From assembly GCA_001897605.1 (NCBI GenBank), contig MKTL01000001.1:186001-250000 (forward strand): a DNA stretch of 64,000 nucleotides, given 5' to 3'. The stretch's first letter is position 1. Every line of letters starts with the position of its first letter. Shown one piece after another: positions 53,827-62,910 of this stretch. The notes beneath the pieces are model-generated. The model made no database searches. It was not told where the DNA came from and worked only from the letters and a program-made list of their open reading frames with translations. The DNA comes from Clostridiales bacterium 38-18. GTDB taxonomy: Bacteria > Bacillota > Clostridia > Peptostreptococcales > Acidaminobacteraceae. Both the position numbers and the translations under genes were made by a program.

Positions 53827-54414
53827 ATGATTAGATATGAAAATGGTGATAGTGATGCTTTGAAGCACATATACGATTTGTATTGTGACGCATTTCCTGA
53901 GAAAGAAAGAAAATCGATGGATCATTTAGTAGGGTTGATGCGCAATGGGTGTTACAGACTGGTTCTAATGTATGATTCAACTGAGAATGTGGTTGAACTT
54001 AATGAAGTGGTTGGATTTGCGCTTTTATATGTTTCCAATGAAAAGCATTTTAGTTGGCTAGATTATATAGTAATTGATCCTATGAAACAAAGTAATGGAT
54101 ATGGCTCTAAGCTATTGATCTATTTAAAGGAGACCTTTGGCATTTTGTTATTCGAGGTTGAAGTTCCTGATGGTATAGATTTCAATAGAGAGCGACGCAT
54201 CCAATACTATGAAAAGTTAAATGCAGTACGGTTAAACTGGGATTATTATTTACCGACGCCTGAGGGTGGCCTAAAGATGTATTTATATGCTTTAGCTGAG
54301 GTGCAAACTTACCATGAAGAAGTGATTCGTATGTTTATGAATGAGGCATTGCGCTACATTCATTCAGATATAGTGAATTTGGATGAAATCCTTAACCGAT
54401 CTATACCTTTTTGA
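53827..54414 (+). CDS. GNAT-family acetyltransferase
   Basis: This 195-aa protein has GNAT features: a central FALLYVSNEKHFSWLDYIVIDP strand pair and the acetyl-CoA loop QSNGYGSKLLIYLKETFG. The acceptor is unknown. The frame is open from 53800 (overlapping the MFS gene), but no ribosome site is seen there; ATG 53827, just after the MFS stop, is preferred. It is probably transcribed with the exporter. Confidence 0.82.
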   Translation: MIRYENGDSDALKHIYDLYCDAFPEKERKSMDHLVGLMRNGCYRLVLMYDSTENVVELNEVVGFALLYVSNEKHFSWLDYIVIDPMKQSNGYGSKLLIYLKETFGILLFEVEVPDGIDFNRERRIQYYEKLNAVRLNWDYYLPTPEGGLKMYLYALAEVQTYHEEVIRMFMNEALRYIHSDIVNLDEILNRSIPF

Positions 54415-54421
54415 ATATTGT

Positions 54422-54457
54422 AAAAAAAAGAACTTCAATTCAATGAAGTTCTTTTTT
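54422..54457. terminator. Bidirectional terminator
   Basis: GAACTTCA (54430-54437) pairs with TGAAGTTC (54444-54451), flanked by an A-run and a T-run, serving the acetyltransferase gene and the convergent DUF4870 gene. Confidence 0.9.
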
Positions 54458-54478
54458 AAAAGTTAGGGGAAGCTATGG

Positions 54479-54778
54479 CTATTTTAACAAGCGATATTTT
54501 CCAATAATAGGGAGTTCCTTTGATTCGCCATTTAAAGCATTTATAATGCCCATAATTGCAAGAACCAAAACAAGTAAACCACCAATTGGCGAAATAATAA
54601 ACCAGCCGATAAAAGGTATAATTGCACCTAAAACACTGACTGCAATCCCAAGCAACAATAAGTTCAAGCCTTGATTTGCATGAAATTTACCAAATTCAGA
54701 ATCCTTATCGACAATTAATGGAATGAAGAATAAAATATAAGCAAGTGCAGCATAGATGTTTGTGTTTTTATTTTCCAT
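54479..54778 (-). CDS. DUF4870-like small membrane protein
   Basis: This 99-aa protein has three membrane segments and the pattern ALAYILFFIPLIVDKDSEFGKFHANQGLNLLL, cited here as its parts AYILFFIP, FHANQGLNLLL and GIINALNG, as seen in DUF4870-type and YtxG-like small proteins. The function is unknown. GGAGGTTCTT sets the ATG at 54778. Confidence 0.8.
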   Translation of the reverse strand: MENKNTNIYAALAYILFFIPLIVDKDSEFGKFHANQGLNLLLLGIAVSVLGAIIPFIGWFIISPIGGLLVLVLAIMGIINALNGESKELPIIGKYRLLK

Positions 54779-54946
54779 AAGAACCTCCATAAGTTGCAAA
54801 TTTACTACATATATACCAAATTTAAAGGAATTATAACGACAATATGTCAATTATTTGAGCGTATTATGACAAAATTAGTGATTACAGTAAATATTACGAT
54901 AGCATAATCGAATTTTACGAGATAATACAAAAGCAGGAGTAATCAA

Positions 54947-55639
54947 ATGAATAAAAAAATACTTAAAATTGCAATACCCTATACAATTCCTGTGCTACTT
55001 GGTTACCTATCGGTTGGGATTGCATATGGATTATTAGTTGTAAAATCGGGGCTTTCGATTTGGGTTGGTTTGGGAATGAGTGTATTTCTCTATGCTGGTG
55101 CAATGCAGTTTGTTGCAATTTCTATCCTAACGGGACCTATTTCACTTGTCCAGGTTGCTGCGATGACGCTATTTGTCAACATTAGACATTTGTTTTATGG
55201 ACTTTCATTTATAGAGTTGTTTAAAGCCTTTGGCTGGCGAAAACAGTATTTAATATTTGGCATGACTGATGAAACCTATTCTCTATTATGTGGAATCGCT
55301 GAAAAAGAAAATATTGAAACTGAAAGGCTTTTTTTTACAATAGCTGCGCTCAATCAATTTTATTGGATTACTGGCTCCTTACTTGGCGCTTTGGTTGGTA
55401 ACTTGATTACCTTTGATACGACAGGCATTGATTTTGCTATGACCGCTCTATTTGTCGTCATATTTGTGGAACAGTGGTTAAGTGCAAAGTCACATTTACC
55501 CGCTTTAATTGGTGTTGCCTCGGCACTGGTCGCACTTAAATGGTTTGGGCCATCTCAAATGGTACTTCCCGCAATGATTTTTATGCTGGTAGTGCTGCTG
55601 AGTGCAAAAAAGAAAATCAATGTTGGGGGTGATGTATGA
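54947..55639 (+). CDS. azlC: AzlC-family branched-chain amino-acid exporter, large subunit
   Basis: This 230-aa membrane protein has the AzlC features IPYTIPVLLGYLSVGIAYG, FLYAGAMQFVA and NIRHLFYGLS. With AzlD it forms a two-component exporter for branched-chain amino acids and their analogues. GCAGGAG precedes the ATG. It overlaps azlD by 4 nt. No T-box or leader is seen upstream. Confidence 0.93.
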   Translation: MNKKILKIAIPYTIPVLLGYLSVGIAYGLLVVKSGLSIWVGLGMSVFLYAGAMQFVAISILTGPISLVQVAAMTLFVNIRHLFYGLSFIELFKAFGWRKQYLIFGMTDETYSLLCGIAEKENIETERLFFTIAALNQFYWITGSLLGALVGNLITFDTTGIDFAMTALFVVIFVEQWLSAKSHLPALIGVASALVALKWFGPSQMVLPAMIFMLVVLLSAKKKINVGGDV

Positions 55640-55941
55640 TTTGGGCGGCTATAATCGTAATGTCTTTAGTGACGTATCTCACTCGACTTGGGCCTTTTAT
55701 ATTGTTTGGAAAGGGAAGAGCAACTCCGAATTGGGTCATCTATATTGGTAAAGTACTGCCACCAGCTGTTATGGGAATGCTAATTGTATATAGTGTCAAA
55801 CATGTTCACATTAGCATAGTCGGCGAATTCCTTCCCGTCTTGTTTGGAATTGGTGTCACAGTGGTGCTACACCTTTGGAAAAGAAACAACCTAATTAGTA
55901 TCATCGGTGGTACATTAGTTTATATGCTGCTTATAAGATAA
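55636..55941 (+). CDS. azlD: AzlD-family branched-chain amino-acid exporter, small subunit
   Basis: This 101-aa protein has four membrane helices and the family start MSLVTYLTRLGPFI, with LPPAVMGMLIVYSVK in the middle. It works with AzlC. The start ATGA overlaps the azlC stop, giving translational coupling. A long-stem terminator follows at once. Confidence 0.92.
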   Translation: MIWAAIIVMSLVTYLTRLGPFILFGKGRATPNWVIYIGKVLPPAVMGMLIVYSVKHVHISIVGEFLPVLFGIGVTVVLHLWKRNNLISIIGGTLVYMLLIR

Positions 55942-55995
55942 AAGCGTATGTCGGTCTATTTGGGATTTGATAGACTGACATACGCTTTCACTTTT
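55941..55995. terminator. Terminator of azlCD, probably also used by the hydrogenase operon
   Basis: AAAGCGTATGTC-G-GTCTA (55941-55958) pairs with TAGAC-T-GACATACGCTTT (55971-55988), an 18-bp stem with a G-U pair. The minus strand also gives TTTTATCTT after it. Two further hairpins, GTGTGTATA/TATACACAC (55996-56019) and ATCCTA/TAGGAT (56021-56038), stand between it and the hydrogenase stop codon. Confidence 0.8.
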
Positions 55996-56046
55996 GTGTG
56001 TATATGGGGGTATACACACTATCCTACGGGCATAGGATGATTATTT

Positions 56047-57474
56047 TTATATGAAAGAGATGCTTGCAGTGTCAAATACTCTTAAAGCGTCCTTAGGCGT
56101 CGCTTCTAGAGCGGATTTTGCATAATCTTCTAGTGCTTTGATATCCTTTGGACCGTGGTGCATCGTAGCGGGGCCTTTAATACAGCCACCCTTACATGCC
56201 ATACCTTCGATGAAATCTACATTTGACTTATTAAATTTAAGGAGTGTAAGTGCTTTTGAACAGGCTTCAATGCCATCACAGCTCTCAAGCTTGAGATCTA
56301 CCACACCTTGATTCTCAAGATAGTGGTTAACAGATGAAGAGACGCCGCCAGTTGATGCGAACTTTCTTCCAAAATAGGAAGCATTATCGAGGGGTTGCGG
56401 GGTTAAGGCGTTTAAATCGATGGACTTAGCATCAATCATGGCGGCTAGTTCTTCAAATGTTAGTACGTAGTCGGTGTCCTTGACTCTCATTTTTTCGAGT
56501 TTTTTACCGATACAAGGTCCAATAAATACAACTTTAGCGCTTGGATCAATGGATTTGATTAAACGTGCAGTTGCTGTCATTGGAGATACAGTATGTGAAA
56601 TGTTGTCGATTAGCTCTGGGAACTTTTTATGAACGAATTCAACAAAGCTAGGACAACAGGAGCTGGTTAAAGTCTTATTATTATATTTGAACTGAACAAG
56701 CTCTTCAGCTTCATGCTGCGTGATTAGATCGGCACCTAAGGCAACCTCAATCACATCTCTAAAGCCCATTAGCTTTAGTCCTGTAATGACATTGCCAAGA
56801 GGGACGTAATTAAACTGTGCTGAGAATGCAGGCGCAAGCATTGCGTAAACGGCTTGATTTGGTGTCCGAATCATATTGATGACTTCTACAATTTCTGATT
56901 TTTCCTGAATTGCTCCAAATGGACAATTGTAGACACATGCGCCACAGGAGATGCATTCATCATAGCTGATGACGGCTTTTTTTCTATGATCTATTGTAAT
57001 TGCATTTGTAGGACAGTCTCGACGACAGGGTCTCATTACATCTGCTATTGCATTATAAGGACAGCTTTCCTTACATTTACCACATTCAATGCATTTCTGT
57101 TGATCAATAACGGCTTTACCCTTGCAGATGCTGATGGCATCAACTGGGCATGCGTTCTCACAGCGATGTGCCAAACATCCTCTACAGGCTTCAGTAACCA
57201 CATAGCGATCTACTGGACATTTATCACATGCAGAGTCCAATACCTCTACAATTCCGTTTTTTTCTGGATCACCACCCAAAACCATTTTTATACGATCGGT
57301 GGTAATCGCTCTTTCATGAAAGATACAACATCTGTATTTTTCATCTGGACCAGGGTTTACGGTTATTGGAATCTGATCAAGGTTTTCTTCAAGTGTGCCA
57401 ATAAATGCGTGCTTTGCTACTTCTGTTAAAAGTTCGTGTTTTATCAATTGAACTTGGTTTTCAAACTTTCTCAT
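56047..57474 (-). CDS. [FeFe] hydrogenase catalytic-type protein (HydA/HsfB-like, group B-like)
   Basis: This 475-aa protein has an N-terminal helical part, then several [4Fe-4S] motifs (CRGCLAHRCENACP, CIECGKCKESCP, CISCGACVYNCP) and an H-cluster domain with all three signatures: TSSCCPSF, GPCIGKK and GMACKGGCIKGP. It is the last gene of an operon with a PAS-type hydrogenase and a SpoIIE phosphatase, the arrangement known for sensory [FeFe] hydrogenases. It could produce H2 or act as part of an H2 or redox sensing unit. AGAAGGTGAGTTT precedes the ATG. Confidence 0.9.
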   Translation of the reverse strand: MRKFENQVQLIKHELLTEVAKHAFIGTLEENLDQIPITVNPGPDEKYRCCIFHERAITTDRIKMVLGGDPEKNGIVEVLDSACDKCPVDRYVVTEACRGCLAHRCENACPVDAISICKGKAVIDQQKCIECGKCKESCPYNAIADVMRPCRRDCPTNAITIDHRKKAVISYDECISCGACVYNCPFGAIQEKSEIVEVINMIRTPNQAVYAMLAPAFSAQFNYVPLGNVITGLKLMGFRDVIEVALGADLITQHEAEELVQFKYNNKTLTSSCCPSFVEFVHKKFPELIDNISHTVSPMTATARLIKSIDPSAKVVFIGPCIGKKLEKMRVKDTDYVLTFEELAAMIDAKSIDLNALTPQPLDNASYFGRKFASTGGVSSSVNHYLENQGVVDLKLESCDGIEACSKALTLLKFNKSNVDFIEGMACKGGCIKGPATMHHGPKDIKALEDYAKSALEATPKDALRVFDTASISFI

Positions 57475-57497
57475 AAACTCACCTTCTGATAGGCCGA

Positions 57498-58664
57498 TTA
57501 ATCGGTATAAAATATATGAACAAATTTCCCCATTTTTTTAAGTTCTTTTTCTATCTCTCTTATTATATTGATTTTAATACTCAAATCCCTTGGAAAATCG
57601 GGATTTTGATGTGCTGGATTGATAGCTCTTCCCACCCAAAAGTGCACATGCGTGCTATCTTCGATAAGCAGTTTCAGCAACCTTGAAACACCGTCTTTCT
57701 TGTGAAAAACAGGCTCGTCACAGCAGTTGTTTATGCTAATCAGCTTGTTGAGTGTCATTTTGAGAGTAAGTACACCCTCTGTCACAAGATCGATTCCCTT
57801 TATATGTGCCGTAGGTGGGACAAATGGATCGATGTATTCTATTTCAGTCTCGATTTCTCTTCCAAGCTCACGAGCAATTATATTTGCGGCTGTACCACCG
57901 CAGACAACCTTTGCGCCTGATTGATGCATGAAATTTCTAACCGTGATTGAATCCTTTTCCTTTAAATCTGGTGGACCGGTTAAAATTTGCGTAATTTGAG
58001 GGTCACGAACTCTTAATGTGACCACAGTAGCATCGTCTCCTGGTTTACCATCGTAAAGCTTATTACAGGTTTCGAGAAGACGTCGCGTTAATTTGTCCGC
58101 TGAAGCAATCTCTTGCTCAGCAATAAAATCACCGACATGCTGCCATTCCCAACCATGATTTAGCATCACACCCACACCTGCGTGAATCACGCCGTCTGAG
58201 CAAAGTGTAATCGTATCACCGAGCTCTAATTTGAACTCAGTTATCCAAACCTTTTTGTCAAACGAAGTTAATTGGGTTTTAGGTACATTGAGTAAATTGC
58301 CACGTCTTACGATAAAAGCAGGAGGATTATCGTATTCTATGATTCTTAGATTTAATTCGTCATCGATATCTAAAATAGAAAAGGTGGAGTAGCCAATTTT
58401 TCTAACTTGACAAATAGGTAGGGTATTTGTGATCGTATCAATGGTTTCTTTTAAATCTGCACCTTGCTCAAGCATGGTAATCATCATTTTGCTGGTTAAG
58501 GTGGCAAGGATATTGGCTTTTACACCACTGCCTAGTCCATCCGCTAGGGCGACTATGGTTCTTTTATTTCCTTTTATAATTTCTACCTTATCGCCACAGA
58601 GCTCTTCGCCATATTTATTAAGCGAATGTGTCGATAAATCAATATAATGTGGTACTTTATCCAA
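57498..58664 (-). CDS. SpoIIE/PP2C-family protein phosphatase with C-terminal extension
   Basis: The 388-aa protein has a SpoIIE-like PP2C domain (about 1-240): VALADGLGSGVKA supplies the metal-binding aspartate and LCSDGVIHAG and PGDDATVV are further motifs. A C-terminal extension of about 145 residues (KVVCGGTAANIIAREL and further) is not a known enzyme domain but appears with hydrogenase-linked phosphatases. TTG 58664 is the best start, 8 nt after GGAGG; GTG 58673 is also in frame. It probably passes a signal from the sensory hydrogenase by dephosphorylating a partner. Confidence 0.88.
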   Translation of the reverse strand: MDKVPHYIDLSTHSLNKYGEELCGDKVEIIKGNKRTIVALADGLGSGVKANILATLTSKMMITMLEQGADLKETIDTITNTLPICQVRKIGYSTFSILDIDDELNLRIIEYDNPPAFIVRRGNLLNVPKTQLTSFDKKVWITEFKLELGDTITLCSDGVIHAGVGVMLNHGWEWQHVGDFIAEQEIASADKLTRRLLETCNKLYDGKPGDDATVVTLRVRDPQITQILTGPPDLKEKDSITVRNFMHQSGAKVVCGGTAANIIARELGREIETEIEYIDPFVPPTAHIKGIDLVTEGVLTLKMTLNKLISINNCCDEPVFHKKDGVSRLLKLLIEDSTHVHFWVGRAINPAHQNPDFPRDLSIKINIIREIEKELKKMGKFVHIFYTD

Positions 58665-58665
58665 A

Positions 58666-60378
58666 TCACTCACCTCCGTTGGTGAGGACCAGTTTTTTTA
58701 ATTTATTAAGACCAACCTTAGTTTCCGCAGTCGTTTCGCCTAACAAGCTTGCAATTTCTTGTGCAATGCGCATCTGTTTATCGATAACCTGCTGACAGGT
58801 AATTAAGGTTTCTGATTTCACTCGTTCAAATTCTTCACGGCTGTTTTCATACTCAGTAATATCTGTAAAAATACCTACATAAAATTTACCGTTTTGGATG
58901 TTCACAACATTGGCATAGAAGGTTCTTTCTATGCTTTCCAAATAAATCTTTTTACCGATATGACCATTAATTGCAACCTGAGTCTCTTCGAAGATTGAGT
59001 CTTCAATCAGAGCAGCGATTGGCCAATGCTTTAATTTGATCTTTGAAGCGTTAAGCAGTCGATTAAAAGAGGGGTTGACCTCCTGGATGCGAAATTCACC
59101 ATCTAGGATACAGATTGCATTTGGACTATTATCGAAAATAATGCTTTGCAAGCTCTCGGCTTTTTTTCTGAGACTATCTAAGCACATATTAATATCAGAA
59201 TGTCCTCTTGAAATAGCAATTGCTTTTTCATAGCATGAGCTATAGCCACAAGCGCCACAATTAAGCTGATCTGTTTCACTGTATTTTTCCATTTGAATGA
59301 GGATTTCAGATATTTGATGGTCGTTAATAGGAGGAAATCCAGTATTCTTAGGTATAAAGCTGCGAACCATTTGCTCGTTGGTGACAACCGGTGGGTCGAT
59401 ATGACCTGTTCGTTCTATTTGATTTATGTGAGTGTTCATTAAGCTCATTCTTTTATATAAATTGGGTGCGTCACAGGGCATGTCAGGACCGTTGATACAA
59501 CTGCTAGAGCAGATGTTTAGCTCAGCACAATAACCCTTAATTTCCTTTTTTGAAACCGCCTCCAAAAAACTTTTACAATCTTCAATACCATCGACATGGA
59601 TATACTTGTAATTAGGGTTAATTCTAGTTTCTAAGTCAGTTCGCCATAAACTACCACCTAAAGGATAGGCCCGACCACGTTGAGTAACAGGGGTATCAAA
59701 CTGAGAAGGCTCTAAATGATCAAGAACCAGCTTCTCTACCTCAAGCCATTGTGACAGCTCTTTAAATGTAATAACTGCATCTATGCTACCAAAGATATCT
59801 ACTGCTTCAGCTTTCTTAGCCAAGCAGGGGCCAATAAAGACGACATAGGTGTCTTCACCAAACCTTTTCTTTATGTCAAAGCCATGAGAAATCATTGGAG
59901 AAACTATTGGAATGACAGATTTAATCGCATCTTGATAATAATGTTCAATGAGGTAGTTACTTGAGGGACAACAGCTAGTGATGATATTGTCACTAAAGCC
60001 TGATTCTATATAAGCTTCATAAGCTAGAGATACAATCTCTGCACCTCTTGCAGTTTCTTCTACCTTTAGAAAACCAAGTCGCTTTAGCGCAGTGACCATT
60101 TGACCAGGGTGACTAAGCTTAAACGCGCCAGGAAAAGAAGGCGCAAGTGAAGCAACCACACGCTTACCCTTGTATATTGCAGTCTGCACCGATTTTAAAT
60201 CGAGTTGTATTTTTAAAGCACCTGTTGCACAGTGCATCTGACATTTTCCGCATTTGATACACAGGTCATCTATTATATGGCGACTATGATTGGTAAATGC
60301 TATGGCCTTTGTTGGGCATTCTCTTAAGCATTTAAAACACTCGTCGCATTTTGTGTGATCAAATTCTATGAATTTCAT
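58666..60378 (-). CDS. Sensory [FeFe] hydrogenase with Fe-S and PAS domains (HydS-like, group C)
   Basis: This 570-aa protein has an N-terminal 2x[4Fe-4S] ferredoxin domain (CDECFKCLRECP, CIKCGKCQMHC), an H-cluster domain with TSCCPSS, GPCLAKK and a variant third motif LNICSSSCINGP, then a Fes-type cluster (NCGACGYSSC) and a C-terminal PAS domain ending in a coiled coil. This architecture belongs to putative H2-sensing hydrogenases. It overlaps the thioredoxin-like gene by 4 nt and the phosphatase gene region. It probably senses H2 or redox state and signals through the SpoIIE phosphatase. Confidence 0.92.
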   Translation of the reverse strand: MKFIEFDHTKCDECFKCLRECPTKAIAFTNHSRHIIDDLCIKCGKCQMHCATGALKIQLDLKSVQTAIYKGKRVVASLAPSFPGAFKLSHPGQMVTALKRLGFLKVEETARGAEIVSLAYEAYIESGFSDNIITSCCPSSNYLIEHYYQDAIKSVIPIVSPMISHGFDIKKRFGEDTYVVFIGPCLAKKAEAVDIFGSIDAVITFKELSQWLEVEKLVLDHLEPSQFDTPVTQRGRAYPLGGSLWRTDLETRINPNYKYIHVDGIEDCKSFLEAVSKKEIKGYCAELNICSSSCINGPDMPCDAPNLYKRMSLMNTHINQIERTGHIDPPVVTNEQMVRSFIPKNTGFPPINDHQISEILIQMEKYSETDQLNCGACGYSSCYEKAIAISRGHSDINMCLDSLRKKAESLQSIIFDNSPNAICILDGEFRIQEVNPSFNRLLNASKIKLKHWPIAALIEDSIFEETQVAINGHIGKKIYLESIERTFYANVVNIQNGKFYVGIFTDITEYENSREEFERVKSETLITCQQVIDKQMRIAQEIASLLGETTAETKVGLNKLKKLVLTNGGE

Positions 60379-60620
60379 AATTTAATCCTCGTATGCATCA
60401 TTTTCATAAAGCCTTCAGCAGTTTCAGGTGAAATTGAAAAAACTTCAGAGCCATCAACTTGAACCGATACTGCTTCGGAGCATCGACCTAAACAAAAAGC
60501 TGATTTCAGTTCAATTTCTGATTCTAATTGATTCGTTTCGATGTAGCTTTGACAGTTTTTAATAACGTCATATGATCCTTTTAAATGACATGCACTTCCG
60601 ATACAAATTTTGATTTCCAT
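60375..60620 (-). CDS. NuoE-like thioredoxin-fold [2Fe-2S] protein
   Basis: This 81-aa protein holds four cysteines in the pattern of the 24-kDa NuoE/HydC-type [2Fe-2S] domain: CIGSAC near the N-terminus and FCLGRC further on. It probably transfers electrons to the hydrogenase encoded downstream, with which its gene overlaps by ATGA. GGAGGTGCGT sets the ATG at 60620. It is the first gene of the operon. Confidence 0.9.
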   Translation of the reverse strand: MEIKICIGSACHLKGSYDVIKNCQSYIETNQLESEIELKSAFCLGRCSEAVSVQVDGSEVFSISPETAEGFMKMMHTRIKL

Positions 60621-60636
60621 ACGCACCTCCAAGACA

Positions 60637-60670
60637 TGTTAATAATATCACAAACAACAGAGCCTTTCAA
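60637..60670 (-). promoter_or_regulatory. Promoter of the hydrogenase operon with a CRP/FNR-like site over -10
   Basis: On the minus strand TTGAAA (60670-60665) is 17 bp from TATTAT (60647-60642). TGTGA-TATTAT-TAACA (60652-60637) matches TGTGA-N6-TCACA in 9 of 10 positions, with the -10 hexamer as its spacer, so a protein bound there would block the promoter. Confidence 0.5.
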
Positions 60671-61004
60671 TTGTATACAAGAACTTTTTGTAATATAAAA
60701 ATGTAGTATATACCCCATATATATTACAGAATAGTAACATATATAATGTTTAAGATGAAGTAATATGGTACAAATGGAAAATACAAACATAAACATTACG
60801 TAGATGAAACATATATTAATAAAAAGCAATAATTTCACACAAGGTTCATGTGTAAAGCGTCAAAAGTTACGACACGTTAATAGTTAAAAAAATAACGAAT
60901 GAAATGATTCAAATTCATTTAAGTTGCCACAATCTTTAAGTTTAGTTTAAGGTTCTGACTTTAAAATTACCCTATCAACTCAAATAGAGGTTAGTGGAGG
61001 AAAC
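60671..61004. other. AT-rich divergent intergenic region
   Basis: The 334 bp between the hydrogenase promoter and the chemoreceptor gene hold a TTGTATACAA palindrome (60672-60681), an AT-rich run with TATATA-type repeats, and a weak inverted repeat around TTCACAC (60834-60840) and GTGTAAA. No gene or clear promoter for the chemoreceptor was found by eye. Confidence 0.6.
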
Positions 61005-62870
61005 ATGAAAAAATTAAAAGGGATAGGCATATCTAAAAAAATTGGCACACTTGGACTAATTATGTTCTTGATGATACTCTTTATAGGCTCAACTGCAATA
61101 ATCAAAGTATCTGATATGAACGAATTACTCGTCTCAATTTATAATGAGGATTTGACGCCAATTGTCAGATTAGAATCAGTTAAAAGTGACATTGAGTTTA
61201 TTCGCTCTCGTTCTAATGATTTAATAGATGCTGGTAATGATGATTCGCTTAAGGAGCCAATACAAGCTGAAATTGAAGCAAGAACAGCTTTACTACAAGA
61301 CAATTTGGCATTAGTAAATGGCATTACTGATTATACGGCATTACAGGATGCTGTAAACGTGTTCTTAGAAAACAAAGATTACTTTATCTCAACTAATGGG
61401 GTGGGTACCGTTTCTATGATGGGAATGGGTGCACAAGCTGAAGTAGCAACAGAAGCAACAACAGAAGCTGTTACAGAAGCTGTAACAGAAGCAACAACAG
61501 AAGCTGCAACAGAGGCAGCAACAGAAGCTGTTACAGAAATTACTACTGAAGTCACTACAGAGACGGGTGAACAGGTTGAGGGTATGAATACACAAATGTC
61601 TGAGTATGATGATGCGAGAGAAGCCGTAATAGAAATTTTAGAGAATCATGTCGATCTAATGGTAGAGAATGCTGAAGGTACCTATCAGGTAAGTGAAAAG
61701 AGCTTTACAGGTATTTTGATTTCAACGGGTATCATCGTATTGGTAAGCTTAATTACAATGATTGTGCTGATCCTTCTTATTGGTAGAAGTATTATCAAAC
61801 CGATTGGACTTGTGACTGATAAGCTAAAGGAATTCTCAGAGAATGACGGTGACTTAACTGGAAGACTTGAGGTTTATGGAAAGGATGAAATATCTAAGCT
61901 GTCAGAGACATTTAATAAATTTATAGATAAATTAAACGATATGATTAAAACCTCAAAAGAAATATCTAAGGACTTGGAAGTATCAGGCGGAATGGTTAAA
62001 AACGTTACGGGAAATACGACAGATTCTATTGAAATGCTTTCTAAAACAGTAGTAGACATTGCTGAGTTTAGTATAAATAACGCCAAATCATTGGAACAAA
62101 TTAGTGCGTATATGGAAGAAACTACAAAGTTTTCTGGTGAAACGGCGGAATTCAGTGTAACCGCTGCTGAACAAGGCGTTCAAACGCGAAACATGGCTGA
62201 GACAGGAGCAAAGGATATCAAAGAGGTTGTTAATGCAATGGACGGCATCGCTGAATCCGCAAAGGAAGTTTCTGTATTGGTTCAAGCGCTTGAAACCTCG
62301 TCGAAAGAAATTGGCGATATCATTGGCATGATTTCAAATATTTCTGATCAAACCAATTTGCTTGCTCTCAATGCGTCTATTGAAGCGGCTAGAGCTGGTG
62401 AAGCAGGAAGAGGGTTTAACGTCGTAGCCTCAGAGATCAAAAAACTCGCTGATGAAAGCAAGAACGCTTCAAAGGCTATTGAGGCGCTTGTAGTTGACAA
62501 TCAAAAGAAATCAAGTGGTGTGTTTGTGTCAGTGGAAGGTGTAATGGCAAAAATCACTTCTGGTGAGAGTATTGCAAGACAAGTTGAAACGACGATTCAG
62601 TTAATGATTGATGATATTCGAGATATGGTAGGTAAAATTGAGAAGATTAAGGTTGCAAATGATAGAATTGCTGAAAATACCAGTACCATTGAAGACAGCA
62701 TGATGAAAATTGTTGAATCGTCTAATCAGATTGCATCCGGAACAGAAACCATTAGTGGTAGTATTGAGGAGCAGCTATCTGCAATGATGACACTTGATGA
62801 TGCATCGCTAAAATTAACCCAGTTTGCAAAGGATCTCCACAAAATTATGGGTGGCTTTAAAACCATCTAA
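61005..62870 (+). CDS. Methyl-accepting chemotaxis protein with repeat insert in the sensor domain
   Basis: The 621-aa receptor has TM1 (about 15-34), an extracytoplasmic four-helix-type sensor domain interrupted at 148-187 by ten tetrapeptides of the form xTEx, TM2 (about 243-265), HAMP, and the signalling domain with hairpin [21 protein letters not shown]. The sensor ligand is unknown. GTGGAGG precedes the ATG. It shares an upstream region with the hydrogenase operon. Confidence 0.93.
   Translation: MKKLKGIGISKKIGTLGLIMFLMILFIGSTAIIKVSDMNELLVSIYNEDLTPIVRLESVKSDIEFIRSRSNDLIDAGNDDSLKEPIQAEIEARTALLQDNLALVNGITDYTALQDAVNVFLENKDYFISTNGVGTVSMMGMGAQAEVATEATTEAVTEAVTEATTEAATEAATEAVTEITTEVTTETGEQVEGMNTQMSEYDDAREAVIEILENHVDLMVENAEGTYQVSEKSFTGILISTGIIVLVSLITMIVLILLIGRSIIKPIGLVTDKLKEFSENDGDLTGRLEVYGKDEISKLSETFNKFIDKLNDMIKTSKEISKDLEVSGGMVKNVTGNTTDSIEMLSKTVVDIAEFSINNAKSLEQISAYMEETTKFSGETAEFSVTAAEQGVQTRNMAETGAKDIKEVVNAMDGIAESAKEVSVLVQALETSSKEIGDIIGMISNISDQTNLLALNASIEAARAGEAGRGFNVVASEIKKLADESKNASKAIEALVVDNQKKSSGVFVSVEGVMAKITSGESIARQVETTIQLMIDDIRDMVGKIEKIKVANDRIAENTSTIEDSMMKIVESSNQIASGTETISGSIEEQLSAMMTLDDASLKLTQFAKDLHKIMGGFKTI
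61446..61565 (+). repeat. Ten 12-bp units encoding xTEx tetrapeptides in the chemoreceptor
   Basis: Units translate as [40 protein letters not shown]. At DNA level the repeat GCAACAGAA/GCTGTTACAGAA is degenerate. It lies in the extracytoplasmic part, just before a second sensor helix. Confidence 0.9.
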
Positions 62871-62910
62871 ATGATAAAATAAAGCAAATCGAACGGAAAA
62901 AGAGGCAAAA

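Noticed and set aside
60581-60838. 85-codon minus-strand ORF before the hydrogenase operon
   Set aside because: It spans the predicted promoter, has low-complexity hydrophobic sequence and overlaps the NuoE-like gene.
61389-61595. Minus-strand Cys-rich ORF opposite the chemoreceptor
   Set aside because: Its repeats of Cys, Phe and Ser are just the antisense reading of the xTEx repeat; no ribosome site or promoter.
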